A stretch of 64,000 bases of DNA from Whitmania pigra (Eukaryota > Annelida > Clitellata > Hirudinida > Haemopidae). Location: contig JAJTWR010000113.1 in assembly GCA_021613335.1 (NCBI GenBank), positions 2,568,501 through 2,632,500 of the forward strand. Direction: 5' to 3'. Shown here piece after piece: positions 1 to 14,152 of this stretch. The position numbers were made by a program, and so were the translations under genes. The notes under the pieces are model-generated. The model had not been told where the DNA came from, searched no databases, and worked only from the letters and a program-made list of their open reading frames with translations. How positions within the stretch are numbered: the first letter of the stretch is position 1; each line of letters starts with the position of its first letter.

Positions 1-105
1 AAAAATAATATCTCTGAAATATAAATACATTCATAAATTACATAAAGTGTAGCAAGGTGGATAAAAAGTTTTGAGAAACGAAAGACTTGGAGTTATGAGA
101 GAGTT

Positions 106-109
<4 letters not shown>

Positions 110-141
<32 letters not shown>
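110..141. repeat. (GA)n microsatellite
   Basis: A run of GA dinucleotides lies about 310 bp upstream of the actin start codon. The open frame across it is a repeat artefact. GA repeats can bind GAGA-type factors in some animals, but nothing here shows that they do. Confidence 0.9.
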
Positions 142-143
<2 letters not shown>

Positions 144-351
144 TGAATTATGCACTCAGAAGGCATGCAAACAGAGATACTCGTTATTCCAAACATTCTC
201 TAAGCATCAATACTCCGACAACTCTAACCAAAGATTCAGCGGGCAAGAAATTGAGTTGCACGTGAAACAACACGATAGGTTTGCCTCACAAAGCTTTCCA
301 CTAAGCAGCTGTGCTTGAGCTCAAAGCCGAAAAAGGAGATGCAACACAGTC

Positions 352-358
352 TATAAAA
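352..358 (+). promoter_or_regulatory. TATA box of the actin gene
   Basis: TATAAAA sits 91 bp upstream of the actin ATG at 449. Transcription would start near 380-390, leaving a short 5' UTR of about 60 bases. No clear CArG box was seen close by. Confidence 0.6.
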
Positions 359-448
359 TCCCATCCAGTTATTCGATTCTCACCGCAAACTTGTTCTCGT
401 GCCGCTCGATTATTTTCAGAGTTTCATTTGTAAGCCAGCCAAGACAAA

Positions 449-2179
<1,731 letters not shown>

Positions 2180-2319
2180 ACTGCAGGTCATTATTGGGAA
2201 TCTGTCATTGGACGTTTCATTTTCTGCGTCAATAATTGGGTCACGAGAATTTGTTGCGGTTCTAAAATTATATTTAAATTTTATTTCGTTAATTAATATT
2301 TCGACGATATTTGCAGATC

Positions 2320-2325
2320 AATAAA
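2320..2325 (+). terminator. Poly(A) signal of actin
   Basis: AATAAA lies 141 bp after the actin stop codon and is the first such hexamer downstream. Confidence 0.6.
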
Positions 2326-2329
2326 TTCT

Positions 2330-5225
2330 AAAAATATCAGATACTGTTTTTCGTTTTATTAAATATGGAACGGAAATAGTAAGCCGTTGAATGTCTATTG
2401 TGGCTTTTAAATTGAGGGGGTCGAGTCTGCGTGTTAACCAAGAACCGAGATGAATGCTCACGACCACAGACCTCACAGGGCCTCTTCTGATTTCTTTTGC
2501 TTTTTCATGACCAAATTGAAATTCAGCTTCTTCACTGTACTAGACATTCACCCCCACAACATATCTAGCCTAATACTACTGCAACTTAACTATATCTAAT
2601 CTAGCTATAACTCTAAAACTGTTTCCAATTTAATGTATATTCAATTTAGTTTTCGATCACGTGGAGTACTTGAAATTATATTGAAGTTGTTAGAAACTTT
2701 CTTTTATTTAAGTCATCGTCAAAATCACAAAAACAGATATTGGACTTTTTACAAATGGTCATCTCTGTTTTTTTTTATGCAGATTTAAAGTTATTTTGGT
2801 ATTGTACATTTGTGCATTAATTTGTTTCATAAACGTCAACATGTTGCAAAAGGACATTAGATAATAGGCTTTTATATTAAATCTTTTCGTATTTGTTATT
2901 AATCGTTAAATATACGTATGTTTATTAAATGTCTAGTAGTGAAGTTAATTTAACCGCGAAACGCATTTTAAATTCATGAAATAGATAGAAATGTTACGAA
3001 CTGAAGTATCCTAAACATTCTCCCCCAATTACTTCAGCTTTCTTAGCCTAGAGGCGGCGGACAAAGAACTGTTAAAAAGCGTGAGCTTCATTGTGAGCTT
3101 CATTGAATGACTCACTAGTAATTTATTAGCTGATCTCTGAACCAAAAAATTTTCTGGCTCGTTCGCAACAACAATATGCTTTCTCTCCTGCAGAGATTTG
3201 TGTAGTAGCACCATTTCCGCAGCTGGGTTGATAAAAATGCACTTAATGGACTGCATGTTGTGAGGGGTTAATACATTTATTTGACTGTGATATCAACACA
3301 AAGATAATTATCATTATTGATCAAATTCAGTTACGTAGTTTTCAGTTAATAATATTATCTATTTATAACCATTTGAGTGATTATTACACAAATCCAGGTC
3401 TTCTTAACCACTATAAATAATTGTTATGTTATGTTATATTTGCAGCAAACTCTTAAAGTACGATGTATAAAATAGTTCTTCAGGCGTTTTTAATAATTTG
3501 GTAACGAACTATTTTGTACTAATGAGTCTCAAATATACGACGGATTCATGGCTGGCTTTACTCAGTTCACACGTTGGTGCTATTACCTGGGCTGCCGACC
3601 GAAATTTCCGCCCCCTACGCTCAACGGCCACGGACCCCTTAGTTATGTCAGTTTAGGAACTGAAAAGCAAACAAATTAAGGTTACGAGTGTATAATTAAA
3701 TTAAAATTTTTAAACTCGAACGGTCCCCTGCTCCATTTCTCTTGAAATTCCACATTTAAGCGTTCAATTACGTTGCTGTGAGCAACTGGCATGGACCAAA
3801 ATTTAAAAAAATGCAGTTTAATCCAAATAACTCCAAATAACGCTTGACTCATACATCTGCTTAGCTATCTATCAATTTGAAATTGTTCAGCATTTAAATA
3901 ATATATCAACACGAGAGTAAGAGTAATTATATCAAACTATATCCCTTCTGTCGGAGCTATGATGCTTTTTTTAACCCTTTGTATTTAGATCAAAGTAGTT
4001 TGGATTTCAGAATATATATTTTTAAGAAGGATCCAGAATGACGAATTTCTACCTATGGAATAATAAAAAATTGGCCCGATTTAGCACAAATCCGTCCAAG
4101 GCGAATCTCGAGTAATTTCTATTAATTGCGTTTACTTTCAAGATTCGAGAATTCACAGATATGATTCAATCGACTTAAATAATAACCAGCACTTTGTAAT
4201 TAGTGCTTGAACAACGAAACAAACATTTGAGGCAGTACGAGTGCAATTGAGGGACCTCACCACTCTTCCGAAAATGAATCAATTTGTGAGGTTGACATGG
4301 CAAACATTGTCAGATACGTTTCAGCGAGTATAAATTCCAAATTGTAACCCATCTAACATCATCGATTTCAGTAACAAGAGAAGAAAATAAGATTAGCTAT
4401 TATTATAATTACTACTACCATTGGGAGAAGTAAAATCACACCTAATAAAACAATACTCATTAAGCACATTGTTAGCATTAACAATACTAATTAAATAACT
4501 AATAACTGACATTCATCAGTCATTAATGCCATTAACATACTTAATAAAAACACACAATATAGAAAACACAAATAATATTATCTAATTAAAAATTATTATT
4601 CCATATTAATCAAATGTAATACAGGAACAGACCAATAACAATGAAGGGTCTTAGAATACTTTAGTAAGATGGGAGCCACACAATTATAGATGGGAGTCTG
4701 AGAGCAAAACACAATTTCCAAATTGTGGTAATAGGAAATGAAAATTACTGAAACAATGGAGGTAATAAAACAACATTAACAATAATATAAGATAAATACC
4801 AGCAATAACAGTTTATTGATATTAATATTAACTTTAACTAGCAACTCAACAGTCTTAACAAACAGAAGCCAGGCTTGGTAAAGCATTTAGAAATGTAACC
4901 ATTACATTATGTTAGTCAATAATAAAGCATTACTCACAATAAAATGAAATTTCTTCTCTTTAATTTTATAACCACCACCACCACCATGATTGAAGATGAT
5001 TGGAATGAAGAAATGACAGCAATTAATAAACAATATATAAATAATAGTGAACAATCTCATAAAAAGTAATTAAAAAATATTACAATAATAATAACGTTAG
5101 CAAGCACAGTTAAAAATCCCACAGACCAAAAATAATTCAGTGAGGAATTCTGTATATTGACTAGGTGACAATTCAGGACACCATCATAATCTGAGGACAT
5201 AAAATAAAAAAAATAACATAAATAC
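2330..5225. other. AT-rich intergenic region, no gene recognised
   Basis: Open frames are short, skewed to AT codons and match no family I know. A GC-richer patch near 3550-3650 looks like a repeat remnant but could not be assigned. The left end may hold distal actin 3' sequence and the right end may hold the 3' UTR of the SCAF-like gene on the other strand. Confidence 0.5.
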
Positions 5226-6010
5226 TTTATTAACAACATCGAGCTTATCATCCATCTCTTAATGACAAGGAGAATAATAATTGTAAACAAAAATATAGTG
5301 ATCCTATTTCTCATACAAACAAGCTTTTTAAATTCTCTAAAATAACCAACATAAAAACATAAAAAGTGAGAAAGAAGCCTTTGATGACTTTGAAAGCAAT
5401 TTGTCTCAAGACTCTGCAACAAGAGATGAAACAAAAAGTTTGAATCCTTTGCACAATTCACGATTCTCTGTACAGTGTCTGGAGCTAAAGATAAGATCAT
5501 GGATACAAAATGGTTTCAATGCACGATCGCATCAAATAAGAAAAACAAATCCTTCCAGCTTCAGAGCTGTAAAAATGAAAGCTTAGATCATTGACAGTCA
5601 CGGTTCAACAATTTCAAAACTTAGAAATTTCCAAGATTTTCAGCTTCTGTGAACACAAACATCATATGTGGCACCTCTTGTGAAGCTCATCTGCTTCAAA
5701 GAGGAAGAGCTTCAGAATTAGGGGAGCCATCATCATCTGGCAGCCTTGACAACATACAATGAGTTTTAAACAATCAACAAATAGAACTGCTATGAAAGAG
5801 TGTAACCAGCCTCATCAATTTAGAAATGTTGACCAGAAAATCCAAACATTGTTGCAAATATCTAACAATTGCTATGTTACTGGCTACATAGCGTGTAAAA
5901 GCTGCTATGTTTAATTGATTTAAAAATTATCCTTAGATATCATCAATAGCAGCCTAGAGGAATCTCCCCTTTGAAAAGAAAAACAAACAGTTTCCTTGAG
6001 AAACTTCTTA
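5226..6010 (-). other. Probable 3' UTR of the SCAF-like gene
   Basis: Downstream of the stop at 6011-6013 on the minus strand, the first AATAAA on that strand lies at about 5226-5231. The stretch between has no convincing coding frame. UTR length is inferred only from the poly(A) hexamer. Confidence 0.35.
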
Positions 6011-9000
6011 TTACGTGACATTGGTAATCTTCTTGCTGTAGTACTTCTTAGTGGCGATGACCTTCTGAATGTAGGCTTCAGTGAATCTGGTGATTTTGTC
6101 TCTGTTATAACTGAGCTTGTTGGTATTGAGAATCTATCAACAGCAAATAATTCAAACGCTGTCAAAATTTGTTCACTTCCAATTTTAGATCAATAGCAGT
6201 AATGCATAATTTTAATGCATAAAGCATAATTTTCAGAAACAAAAATATACACAATATGTATTGGTATTTAACAACAGGTAGGATTTTAATGCCATAAACC
6301 AAAATAATTTGAATAAAAATTATATTATATGGATGAAATAAATAAAAACAAGTAAATGAGATAAACAAAAAAATCATGAGCATCGATAGTAACATCTGAA
6401 AGCAATGGTTCGAAGAACCAATAAAACCTAAGAAAATAATGAAATGCTTAGCGAATGAATAACACAATAACATAGAGTTAAAATGGCATTTCATCATCAA
6501 AATAAAAACAAACAATTAGTATATCAATAATAATAATAACAATAATAATAATGTTGGTTGAAAACAATGCCACATTTAAAATAAACCTTTGGAACAGCTT
6601 TTCTCAGTATGTCCTTGTAGTCTTCCTTATCAATCTTCCCCCTTTTATAGACTGGCCTTAGAAGCCCTTTGATGTCACAGACAAGTTTCTGTTGGAGCTC
6701 AACTCGATTTGCAGCCTGTAAAACATGAAGATCTTATGATTGGAATGCTTATATTCCTACTTTTAAAAAATCAAAAAAAATCATTCAAATATTTTTATGT
6801 AATGTCTTTTCAAAAGGGTAGAGAAAATATCAGTACAAAGCCAAAGTCCTTATATTAATTACAGATAGAATAAAAATGCTAACTTTATTACAATAAGGCC
6901 GTAGTAATATTAATCAGCTTATTATCATTAATAACCACTTTTATTAATATAATGCAAAAGTAAAAGCAATGCACCTACCTTTACTCTCTTCTTGCCAGTA
7001 GATTTAAAAATGTCCTCTGAGCTCTGCCTCTCATTGAGGTTTGAAGAGCTGCATCTATCCTCTGGGCAAACACCAGCAAGGGAAGGTGGGGAAAAGGACA
7101 TGGCATCCTCAGATCTTGGGGATACAGTGTTGACATCAAATGGAGAATACGACATTTTGGCACTTTCACTACTTTTGGCAAGAGAGTCAAGCTCACAGAA
7201 TGAGCTCTTATTGAAGGTTGATAAAGACTGGAGGCTGAGGTAATGGAGAATTGATGGACTGACAGACTTTTGTGACTGAAGGAGAAAGGGTAAGGATAAA
7301 AGAGGATTGGTTGAAAAGGCCATAAGTCCATTCTGACTGATAGATGCCTGACCCAAAGGTTTTTGTATAGAACGGAATCTGGCCAGCAATTGTTGAAGGA
7401 GGTCGTTGCTGCCACTGTTGAGATTGCCGAGAAAATTTGTACTGCTGTTCCCTGATGACACTTGACTGTTGAGTGTTTGCAATAGAAGCTGAACTAAGTC
7501 TGGCAGGCCCATATTACCCGGTGGAGTAGCACATCCTACAGGGGATGCCGGTGAAACTGGAGATGTGTCCCCAAGCACAGAAGGAGGCTGGGAAGATGGG
7601 GTATAAGCACCTTGAGGAGAATCACTTCCAGCTGGAGAAAGGCCTGGAATGTGATTAGGATTGTAGGCACCTGGATTTTCATCTTGAAAAATATTCTTTT
7701 TATCTCCTTTATATTGAATCTTGAGCAATCTGTCATTTTCGGTTGGAGAATAACTATAGAGGTCATCATCAGGAACCAAATCCTCAATTCTATTGCAGGG
7801 TTCATCTGTCGGACTATATCTTGGATCAATTACATTATTGTCATCAGCGTCTCCATTATTTTCTGTGTAATGAGTTTTGTTGCTTCCATCATCATTTACA
7901 AGGCTAATGGCATTATCTTCGTAGACATTGTCATCACCAGGTGAATACATATCTTGATATTCATCTCCTGAACAGCTATTCTCAGACAAAAGTCTTGAAG
8001 TTTGAATGCTCTGAATGGGATCATTAGAAATTGATTCAAGATTGTCATAAAATGTAGGATTCCTGTTTCCTTCAACAAATTCATTCAAGTTTTTGGTGAC
8101 ATTAGTTTCTGAAGCCTTTGGAGATGCATCATCTGAAATGCTTTCTATAGCACAATTTTCATCTGATTCTTTATCAATCAGGCAATCATTATCACCTCCA
8201 TTATTGGAACTCTCATTGCATTCATCTTCATGCTCGTCAACTGAATTTTTTATGCTCTCTTCGTAGATGTCACTAAAAGAGATTTCGAGTACACCGTCAT
8301 CATTGTCCTCAATTTTTTCATCCGCAGGCTGATCAATGTCATCTGCACAAGTTTTGCTGCAACCATCACAAATGTTCTCACCCTCATCAGTAATCAAAGG
8401 ATCTTGCATTGGATCTTGATCTTTACTGTTATAATCATCCTCTAGACTTCTGTTAGCTTCAAAATTTATTCTTAAATCACCTTCATTTTCAATCATATCA
8501 TTACAAATAATAGCAGGAGATTTAGCAACAAACAAATTGGAGGTAACTTCTGTCTCATCACAAGCTCCTTTGCTGGGGATGACATTTGTTTCTTCAACAT
8601 CACAAATTTCATGAGCATCATTATCATCATTGGGGTTATTATTAATACTACTGAGTTGACTTGCATCAAACATCTGGTCATTTTTAGTAATATGACCCTC
8701 TGACAATTGTTCGTAGGTGGATATGGTGGAGTCAGGAATGTCATTCGTTTTGGCAATTTCATCTTTTGGACATTGGAGGTCATTTTCTGACCTAACAATA
8801 TTGCATCTATAACTACAAGCACTGCTATTATCAATCTTGGCTTCGTCATCAATGACATCATCCTCAGTGATTTGCTTCTTTTCTCGGACAGCAGAATTAC
8901 CGATAAACACGTCATCATTATCATTACCATTATCATCCTTGTCTTTGGTGTTTGGGTCCTCATGAGAAAATGGTAGCCCATCAATTTGAACTTGAGTCAA

Positions 9001-11040
9001 TTTTTCAACTTGAGCTTCAAAGTTTGGCTCATAATTTGCATCAGGCAAGCCTTGTACAGCAACAATATTCTCATCAATGCCAAAAGAATCTTTGAATCTT
9101 TCACCTTCATTTTTCTTGGAAAGCATTAAACCATCTTCCTTGATTCCACAGAATTCCTCGTCATTGGTGTCATCCTTGTGATGTCGTCTTTTGTGTTTCT
9201 TTTTCTTGAGTTTCTTGCACCCCTCATCTACATCCCCTTCACTAACATGTCTTCTCTTCCTATGTCTGCCAGAGTCAGAATTTGATGAAGATTTTTGCCT
9301 GTGATCTCTAGATTTTCGAGAGTTTTTTTCTCTCCAGTGCTTGCTCTTGATAGGAGAGCAGGAGCGATAACATGCCTTCATTAAGGTTTTCCTTCTCTCT
9401 TCTAGCTCTTTGAGTGATTCATCCTCAATGTTCAACTTCTGGCTCAAAAAAACCCTGGTCCTACACTCTGTGTCACTGTCTTCTATATGATCTTCCTCGT
9501 GCAACCATCTCTGCACATCGCAAGCTTTACTTGACTCAAAGACTTGTTCTCCAAATTTCTGATTTCTCAACCTGTGATAATCTGAGTCCCTAGTTCTATA
9601 ACTTGAACAATAAGACCGAGACCGACTCCTGGAGAAATCCTTCCCTTCTCTTATGATCACCTTCCTCTGTCCTTCCCTCAATTGTGAAAATGAATTGTGG
9701 GAATCATTCCTAGATTGAAAATTTCTCTGAACACTGACGAGAATGTTGTCTGGGTATATGTCTGGAAAAGTGATATCATTTTTTGATGTTTGAAACACAT
9801 GATGATCATGATTGTGCCTGGGAAATTCTTGAAATTTCTTCCCTTGCAGTTCATCAAAGTATTTGCAGCTTGTATGCTGTCCATCACCCATGTAAAATTC
9901 TGATCTTCTGCTGAAATTGCAACGAGCAAATGATCTTTCGACTTCACCATGTTTTGAAAATTCTGTGGTATCTTGGCCATGTCTAGATGTTTCTGGCTTG
10001 TAACCATGGTCAAAATAATACTGCTCAAATTCAGAGGACTGATACTCCCTATCAAAATGATTTGAAGAGTGGAAATTTTCTCTTGAAGCAGGATTTTTAA
10101 AGCGGGAGCTATCAATGATCTCCCTTAAGTCAGAGATGAGTCTGTTCTTATGTTGTCGAGATAGGACAGGCAACATTCTCTCTTCCTTGGCCTGTGCTCT
10201 GTCATGATTAGAAGAGCTTCTATATCCTCCTACCCTGTGGCCTTCATACCTTTTGCTTGAAAATGAACTGTCATTACAGAGTCTGGAAGAATTGAATTGA
10301 TGATGTGTTGACAGAGAGGATTCAGAAAACCTAACATCTTCAGAATATCTATCATCAATTCGGCCAGACAAAATCATCGTACAGTCTTGTGAGTCTCGAT
10401 GCTTAGAACTATCAAAATTGAGAACATGAGAATCTAAGCATCTCTCCTCTTGTTTGAGAACAGTTTCTTTAGAGCTTGATTCAATATTACAGTGTGACTT
10501 TTTTGCATTTATCACAGCCTCTTCCTTTTGATTCAAGCCGCTCCTGTGGGAGTCTTCATGAGAGACAAGTTCTAAACTTTCAACAAAATTGCACACAACA
10601 GTTCTTGAGTCACATTTATAGGCTTGGGAATTATTTTTAAAATCTGCAGTCCAGTTCAAGTTCAGCAGCTGATTGTGGTTTTCAGTGATTTCTTGAAACA
10701 ACCTACTTTGTGGCATTTCTGGATGACTCAAAGTATCAAAAGTAGTGTTTGTAAAACTTTTACAGGCCTCACCAGGCATGGCTGTAGGTACATTGCAGAT
10801 ATAGTCACTCATCATTTTAAAACAGGACACTGGAACAGAAGGTCTTGAGTCGTATAGAGATTCTTTATCTTCAGGTCTGCAGAATGATGAAGCTTCTGTC
10901 TCAGGATAGTGGTAGAAGGCTTCTCCCATGATGCAAACTTCCTTGGAGTTGTCATTAACGTCATATCTATCGGGAGTTAACGGTTCGACATAAGGTGGAG
11001 TGACAGGCTCACACATAAGACCAATCCGTGAAAGCTCCAT
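6011..11040 (-). CDS. SR-related CTD-associated factor-like protein (SCAF1/SCAF11/PHRF1 type C-terminus)
   Basis: Coding exons on the minus strand are 11040-6979, 6715-6587 and 6133-6011, phase 0 throughout, giving 1,437 aa. The last about 83 residues, read across both small exons, contain LLRPVYKRGKIDKEDYKDIL, then RKAVPK, then a TRFTEAYIQKVI segment. This matches the conserved C-terminus of SCAF1, SCAF11 and PHRF1, proteins tied to the RNA polymerase II C-terminal domain and splicing. The rest is low complexity: an Arg-Ser patch near residue 475, a Lys/Arg-rich nuclear-localisation stretch near 600-620, a long Asp/Glu/Asn-rich region from about 640 to 1170, then Ser-Pro motifs. No RING or PHD finger is present, so it resembles SCAF1 rather than SCAF11 or PHRF1. 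The first ATG is used: upstream, an in-frame TAA follows a splice acceptor at about 11074, so a noncoding first exon is likely. Confidence 0.8.
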
Positions 11041-11073
11041 TTTGACAAAAACTTCCAGTTTGTTTTAACTGTA

Positions 11074-11515
11074 AGCAAATGTAATAGAACAGACACAACT
11101 AAAAGTTATCACCATTAAGCAACTCATCGTGAAGAGCTATTTATGATTGTCTTGAAGATAGCTCTGAAATGTTTTACGGTACTACTTTTATTTCAAAATA
11201 TTAGAAAAGCCGAAGAGCTAGTTAAATGGTCAGAGTATTTAATTTTACAAACTAATATTCCTTCAAATTATTTAATTATTATTTCTAAGCTCTAAATCTG
11301 AACAACAGGAACATTCACAGATAATATAAGCAAACATAACAAAAAGACAGACCACCGCACTGTTTTGGCTCGCTAGGTAGAAACATTATCAAGAATTGGT
11401 AGACCTAATACAGTGGTAAATTCTGACTAAAAATTTCCATTTTTAGGAATTAAAAATTTAAAGCATGTCAAGATACTATTAAGAAACAATAAAATTTGTC
11501 AACTTTTGTAAATAT
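11074..11515. other. Intergenic, 5' flank of the SCAF-like gene
   Basis: AT-rich sequence between the SCAF-like acceptor and the GPCR stop codon. It probably holds the first intron or noncoding exon of the SCAF-like gene. No promoter motif stands out. Confidence 0.4.
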
Positions 11516-12859
11516 TTAGAGATGATCGATTCGAGAACGTAAACACTGTAGCACTCTTAACTTAAAATTTTTCGAAATTCTCAGGATCGTAATTTTGACT
11601 TGACTAGTGCGATCCTTTAACATCCTTCTAAAATTAGCATTTAAAAGTATTAAAAGAAAGATATTCGAAGAAGATTTCACGACAACTGCCAGATTAGCCA
11701 GGCAGTTGAAGTACATTAAAAAGTATTTACCGCGCCTTATAAAGGGATGAATAAAATCGGTCGCATATAGAGAAAGAGGCGTCATTTTGACAGATTCACA
11801 GGTTACCCACAAGCAAGCAGAGCATGATAAATATGAAGCGAAATGTATGATCCTTTCCTCAGGAATTGTCACATTGAATTTTCTCCTTTCGTGGATTCTA
11901 CGAAGGGTATCAATGATCCTTTTGTTTCGGTATGAATACAACATCAAAGGAGCGATATAAATCCCAGCCAGGTATGGAAACAAATAGATGCACAAATAGA
12001 ATACATCTCTACTGTAAGGAAGGGACATGTCATTCAGATCCCAATAATTTTTTACAGGCACATTGCACATCGAGTGAACGTGTACTGAGTTTAACATCAT
12101 ACGCATTGGTGGTAAATATAACGAAAAGTAAACCGCTCCAGCTATTGCAGGAAGAATCATAAATCTGGCATTTATTCTTAAATCTGGATTGAAACAATCT
12201 TTTGAGTCCTGATCCTTCAAAGTGTTTTGATCGAAATAACGTATAAGCTCTAAGGCTTTTTGAGTATCGTACAAAATCAAATGAAACGTCCAAGATCTTA
12301 TGAAAAGCATATATCCGAAGAAGCACGTAAAATAATTTAACGTTTCCAAGTTAGTAGAATCAGTGTATATGCAGCTAATGAACGTAAGGCAGAGAAGAAA
12401 ACAGAGGTATATCTCATCCATCAAAATGCATAAAAGGATCGCAATTTTGACATTATGTGGCCTGCTCTTGTCCCGACAAATGTAGCAAACTGCTGCGAAA
12501 TTTAAGATTAACCCCATTATAACGACAGAACTTAGAATTTCAAGCTCAAAAAATCTACTGAATGCTTGATAGTTTTGACCGAGGTATGACACGAAATACT
12601 CTGTGGCATTGCCTATTGACTTCATACTGTTTTGGAGCATTTCCTCGATGTCTGGGCCTGAGGAGACTCTTCCATTCGTGTCTTTTGGCATTGTTTCAGT
12701 TGTTTGGTACCTGGAGTCATTGTAAAGCTGCGTGGAAGTATTGCCGCTAACGTCTAACGTTGTCGTCCTATAAAATGAGTTTTGAAAATGCTCAGAAGTG
12801 AAAGTTTCCTTGTCCGAGTTCACCTGACTAGCGTTCGTTGTATTGCAATACAGATCCAT
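11516..12859 (-). CDS. Divergent rhodopsin-like GPCR, intronless
   Basis: An uninterrupted 447-aa frame. The first about 105 residues form an extracellular N-terminus rich in Ser/Thr/Asn with several N-glycosylation sites (NTT, NAS, NTS, NDS, NAT). Seven hydrophobic segments follow, roughly at 107-127, 137-158, 176-198, 230-252, 285-310, 337-357 and 380-407. Cys179 at the start of TM3 and Cys265 in the second outer loop could form the usual disulfide. The TM3 end reads YDTQKALELIRY in place of DRY, and TM7 ends SSNIFLLILLNANFRRML in place of NPxxY, with a basic helix-8-like tail. The layout recalls invertebrate peptide receptors, FMRFamide-receptor-like ones in particular, but the ligand is unknown. 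No signal peptide is evident. The lack of introns could reflect an old retrocopy or a lineage-specific family. Confidence 0.75.
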   Translation of the reverse strand: MDLYCNTTNASQVNSDKETFTSEHFQNSFYRTTTLDVSGNTSTQLYNDSRYQTTETMPKDTNGRVSSGPDIEEMLQNSMKSIGNATEYFVSYLGQNYQAFSRFFELEILSSVVIMGLILNFAAVCYICRDKSRPHNVKIAILLCILMDEIYLCFLLCLTFISCIYTDSTNLETLNYFTCFFGYMLFIRSWTFHLILYDTQKALELIRYFDQNTLKDQDSKDCFNPDLRINARFMILPAIAGAVYFSLYLPPMRMMLNSVHVHSMCNVPVKNYWDLNDMSLPYSRDVFYLCIYLFPYLAGIYIAPLMLYSYRNKRIIDTLRRIHERRKFNVTIPEERIIHFASYLSCSACLWVTCESVKMTPLSLYATDFIHPFIRRGKYFLMYFNCLANLAVVVKSSSNIFLLILLNANFRRMLKDRTSQVKITILRISKNFKLRVLQCLRSRIDHL

Positions 12860-13435
12860 GCCTAAAAGCTAAATCACATCGATTAAATTATTCGTAAAAT
12901 GCAAAACAACTGTACACGTATTGATCATAACTTTATTTAATGTACGTGTATATTTTAATTTTGCGGATAGATAACAAACCCGGCTTATGTCTGTCTCCTG
13001 GAATTGCGGGCATTTATATTGAACCAAGAGATAATAATATTTCCTCGTAAGAATAACAAAAACAGGAACATTCCCCCGAGAGTGATGCGTTTGTTATTCT
13101 CCGAGCGTGAGCAAACAAAAGAGATAACCAATTCCGTTTATGAATAACAATGTGTACTAGAAAAATAAGCGGGAGCACAAGGGGGCACTTCAATCAAGTA
13201 ATAATGAACCATTATAAGATCTCAGCAATTTCAGTATTGCTTTGTCTAAAACAAAAGGTAAAAAATATTTTTTAAATCACTAATTTTAAACTGAAAATTA
13301 AATTATATTTTAAAAAAGTAAAATTTTGTTATTCTAAAATGTTTAAAATGCCTTGAAATAATGTTAGCTTGATATTTCATACGTTTATTGCCCATCCATC
13401 ATGATGCAACGATCGACATCATTGAAAAGTTACCA
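12860..13435. other. Intergenic, nothing recognised
   Basis: 5' flank of the GPCR gene followed by AT-rich sequence. No open frame or repeat could be assigned. Confidence 0.4.
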
Positions 13436-13725
13436 CCCTTTCAAAAAGAAATTTAGATTTCCCATTCTTATGCATAATCACTCCAGATCTCTTTCTTGTT
13501 CTGACTGATATAAACACGTTCCCCAAACTCATATTCTGCCGTCTTATTCTTGCTTCCAATATGCATATCGGAGCACTTGCTCACATTGAATAGCATCTGC
13601 CACTATTGTGACCACTTGAATAATTTATTTAGGTCAGTCTGGCATTCATCCACATTCTCTTTCTTACTGACTTTTCTGATTACTTTTGTGTCATCTGCCT
13701 TGATGGAATTTCTGAAGATACATGA
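13436..13725 (-). mobile_element. LINE reverse-transcriptase fragment
   Basis: Minus-strand translation, with frame changes, gives an ADDTKV motif followed by LNKLFKWS, WQMLFNVSKCSDMHIGS and a degraded ERDLGV-type segment. This is the catalytic and C-terminal part of a non-LTR reverse transcriptase. It matches the copy at 20035 (WQMLFNVSKCSIMHMG), so the two belong to one family. It has stops and frameshifts and is dead. Confidence 0.75.
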
Positions 13726-14094
13726 CTTAGACCTGGGAAACTGTCGCGGGCAACGCTACGTCAATACATCTGCAATGAATGGCAAGTGCAATGGTCTAAA
13801 AATCATGAGTATCCAGTCAGATGTACTGCGTGAATTAAATTTCAGTGACATCAACAGCGAGTTTGCCACACGGAAATCTAGAAAAGTATCTGGACTATAA
13901 TCATAGCTGTTATAACTTCATTCATTTTCTGATTTCAGCCATATTTATTTGGTTATATTATAAGTTTATTTTTCATGGAAAATTAAATTATTATAACTGT
14001 AAGTAAATTTGGCAAGTACAACTCGTGTTCCAAGTATTTATATATTATAATTTATTATAGGTTACTAGTATGTGATGTGGACTGTGCAATAAAG
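13726..14094. other. Unassigned sequence next to a LINE fragment
   Basis: AT-rich spacer with no recognisable coding frame. It may be further decayed LINE sequence. Confidence 0.3.
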
Positions 14095-14152
14095 GGAATT
14101 GGAAAAGGGCCTCCCTTCCAAGTGGGCCCAGGGCCAACCACCGGCTTAATCC
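14095..14152 (-). mobile_element. Tip of a hAT-type element
   Basis: Read on the minus strand, the stretch begins CCGGATTAAGCCGGTGG and runs into GGGCCC-rich sequence. This end type is common among hAT elements in animal genomes. No partner end was found nearby. Confidence 0.35.

Noticed and set aside
71..265. 64-aa frame with an Arg-Glu run
   Set aside because: Produced by the GA microsatellite; no other coding sign.
5057..5500. 147-aa hydrophobic minus-strand frame
   Set aside because: Composition reflects AT-rich DNA; no transmembrane-protein family match, and it lies in the probable 3' UTR of the SCAF-like gene.
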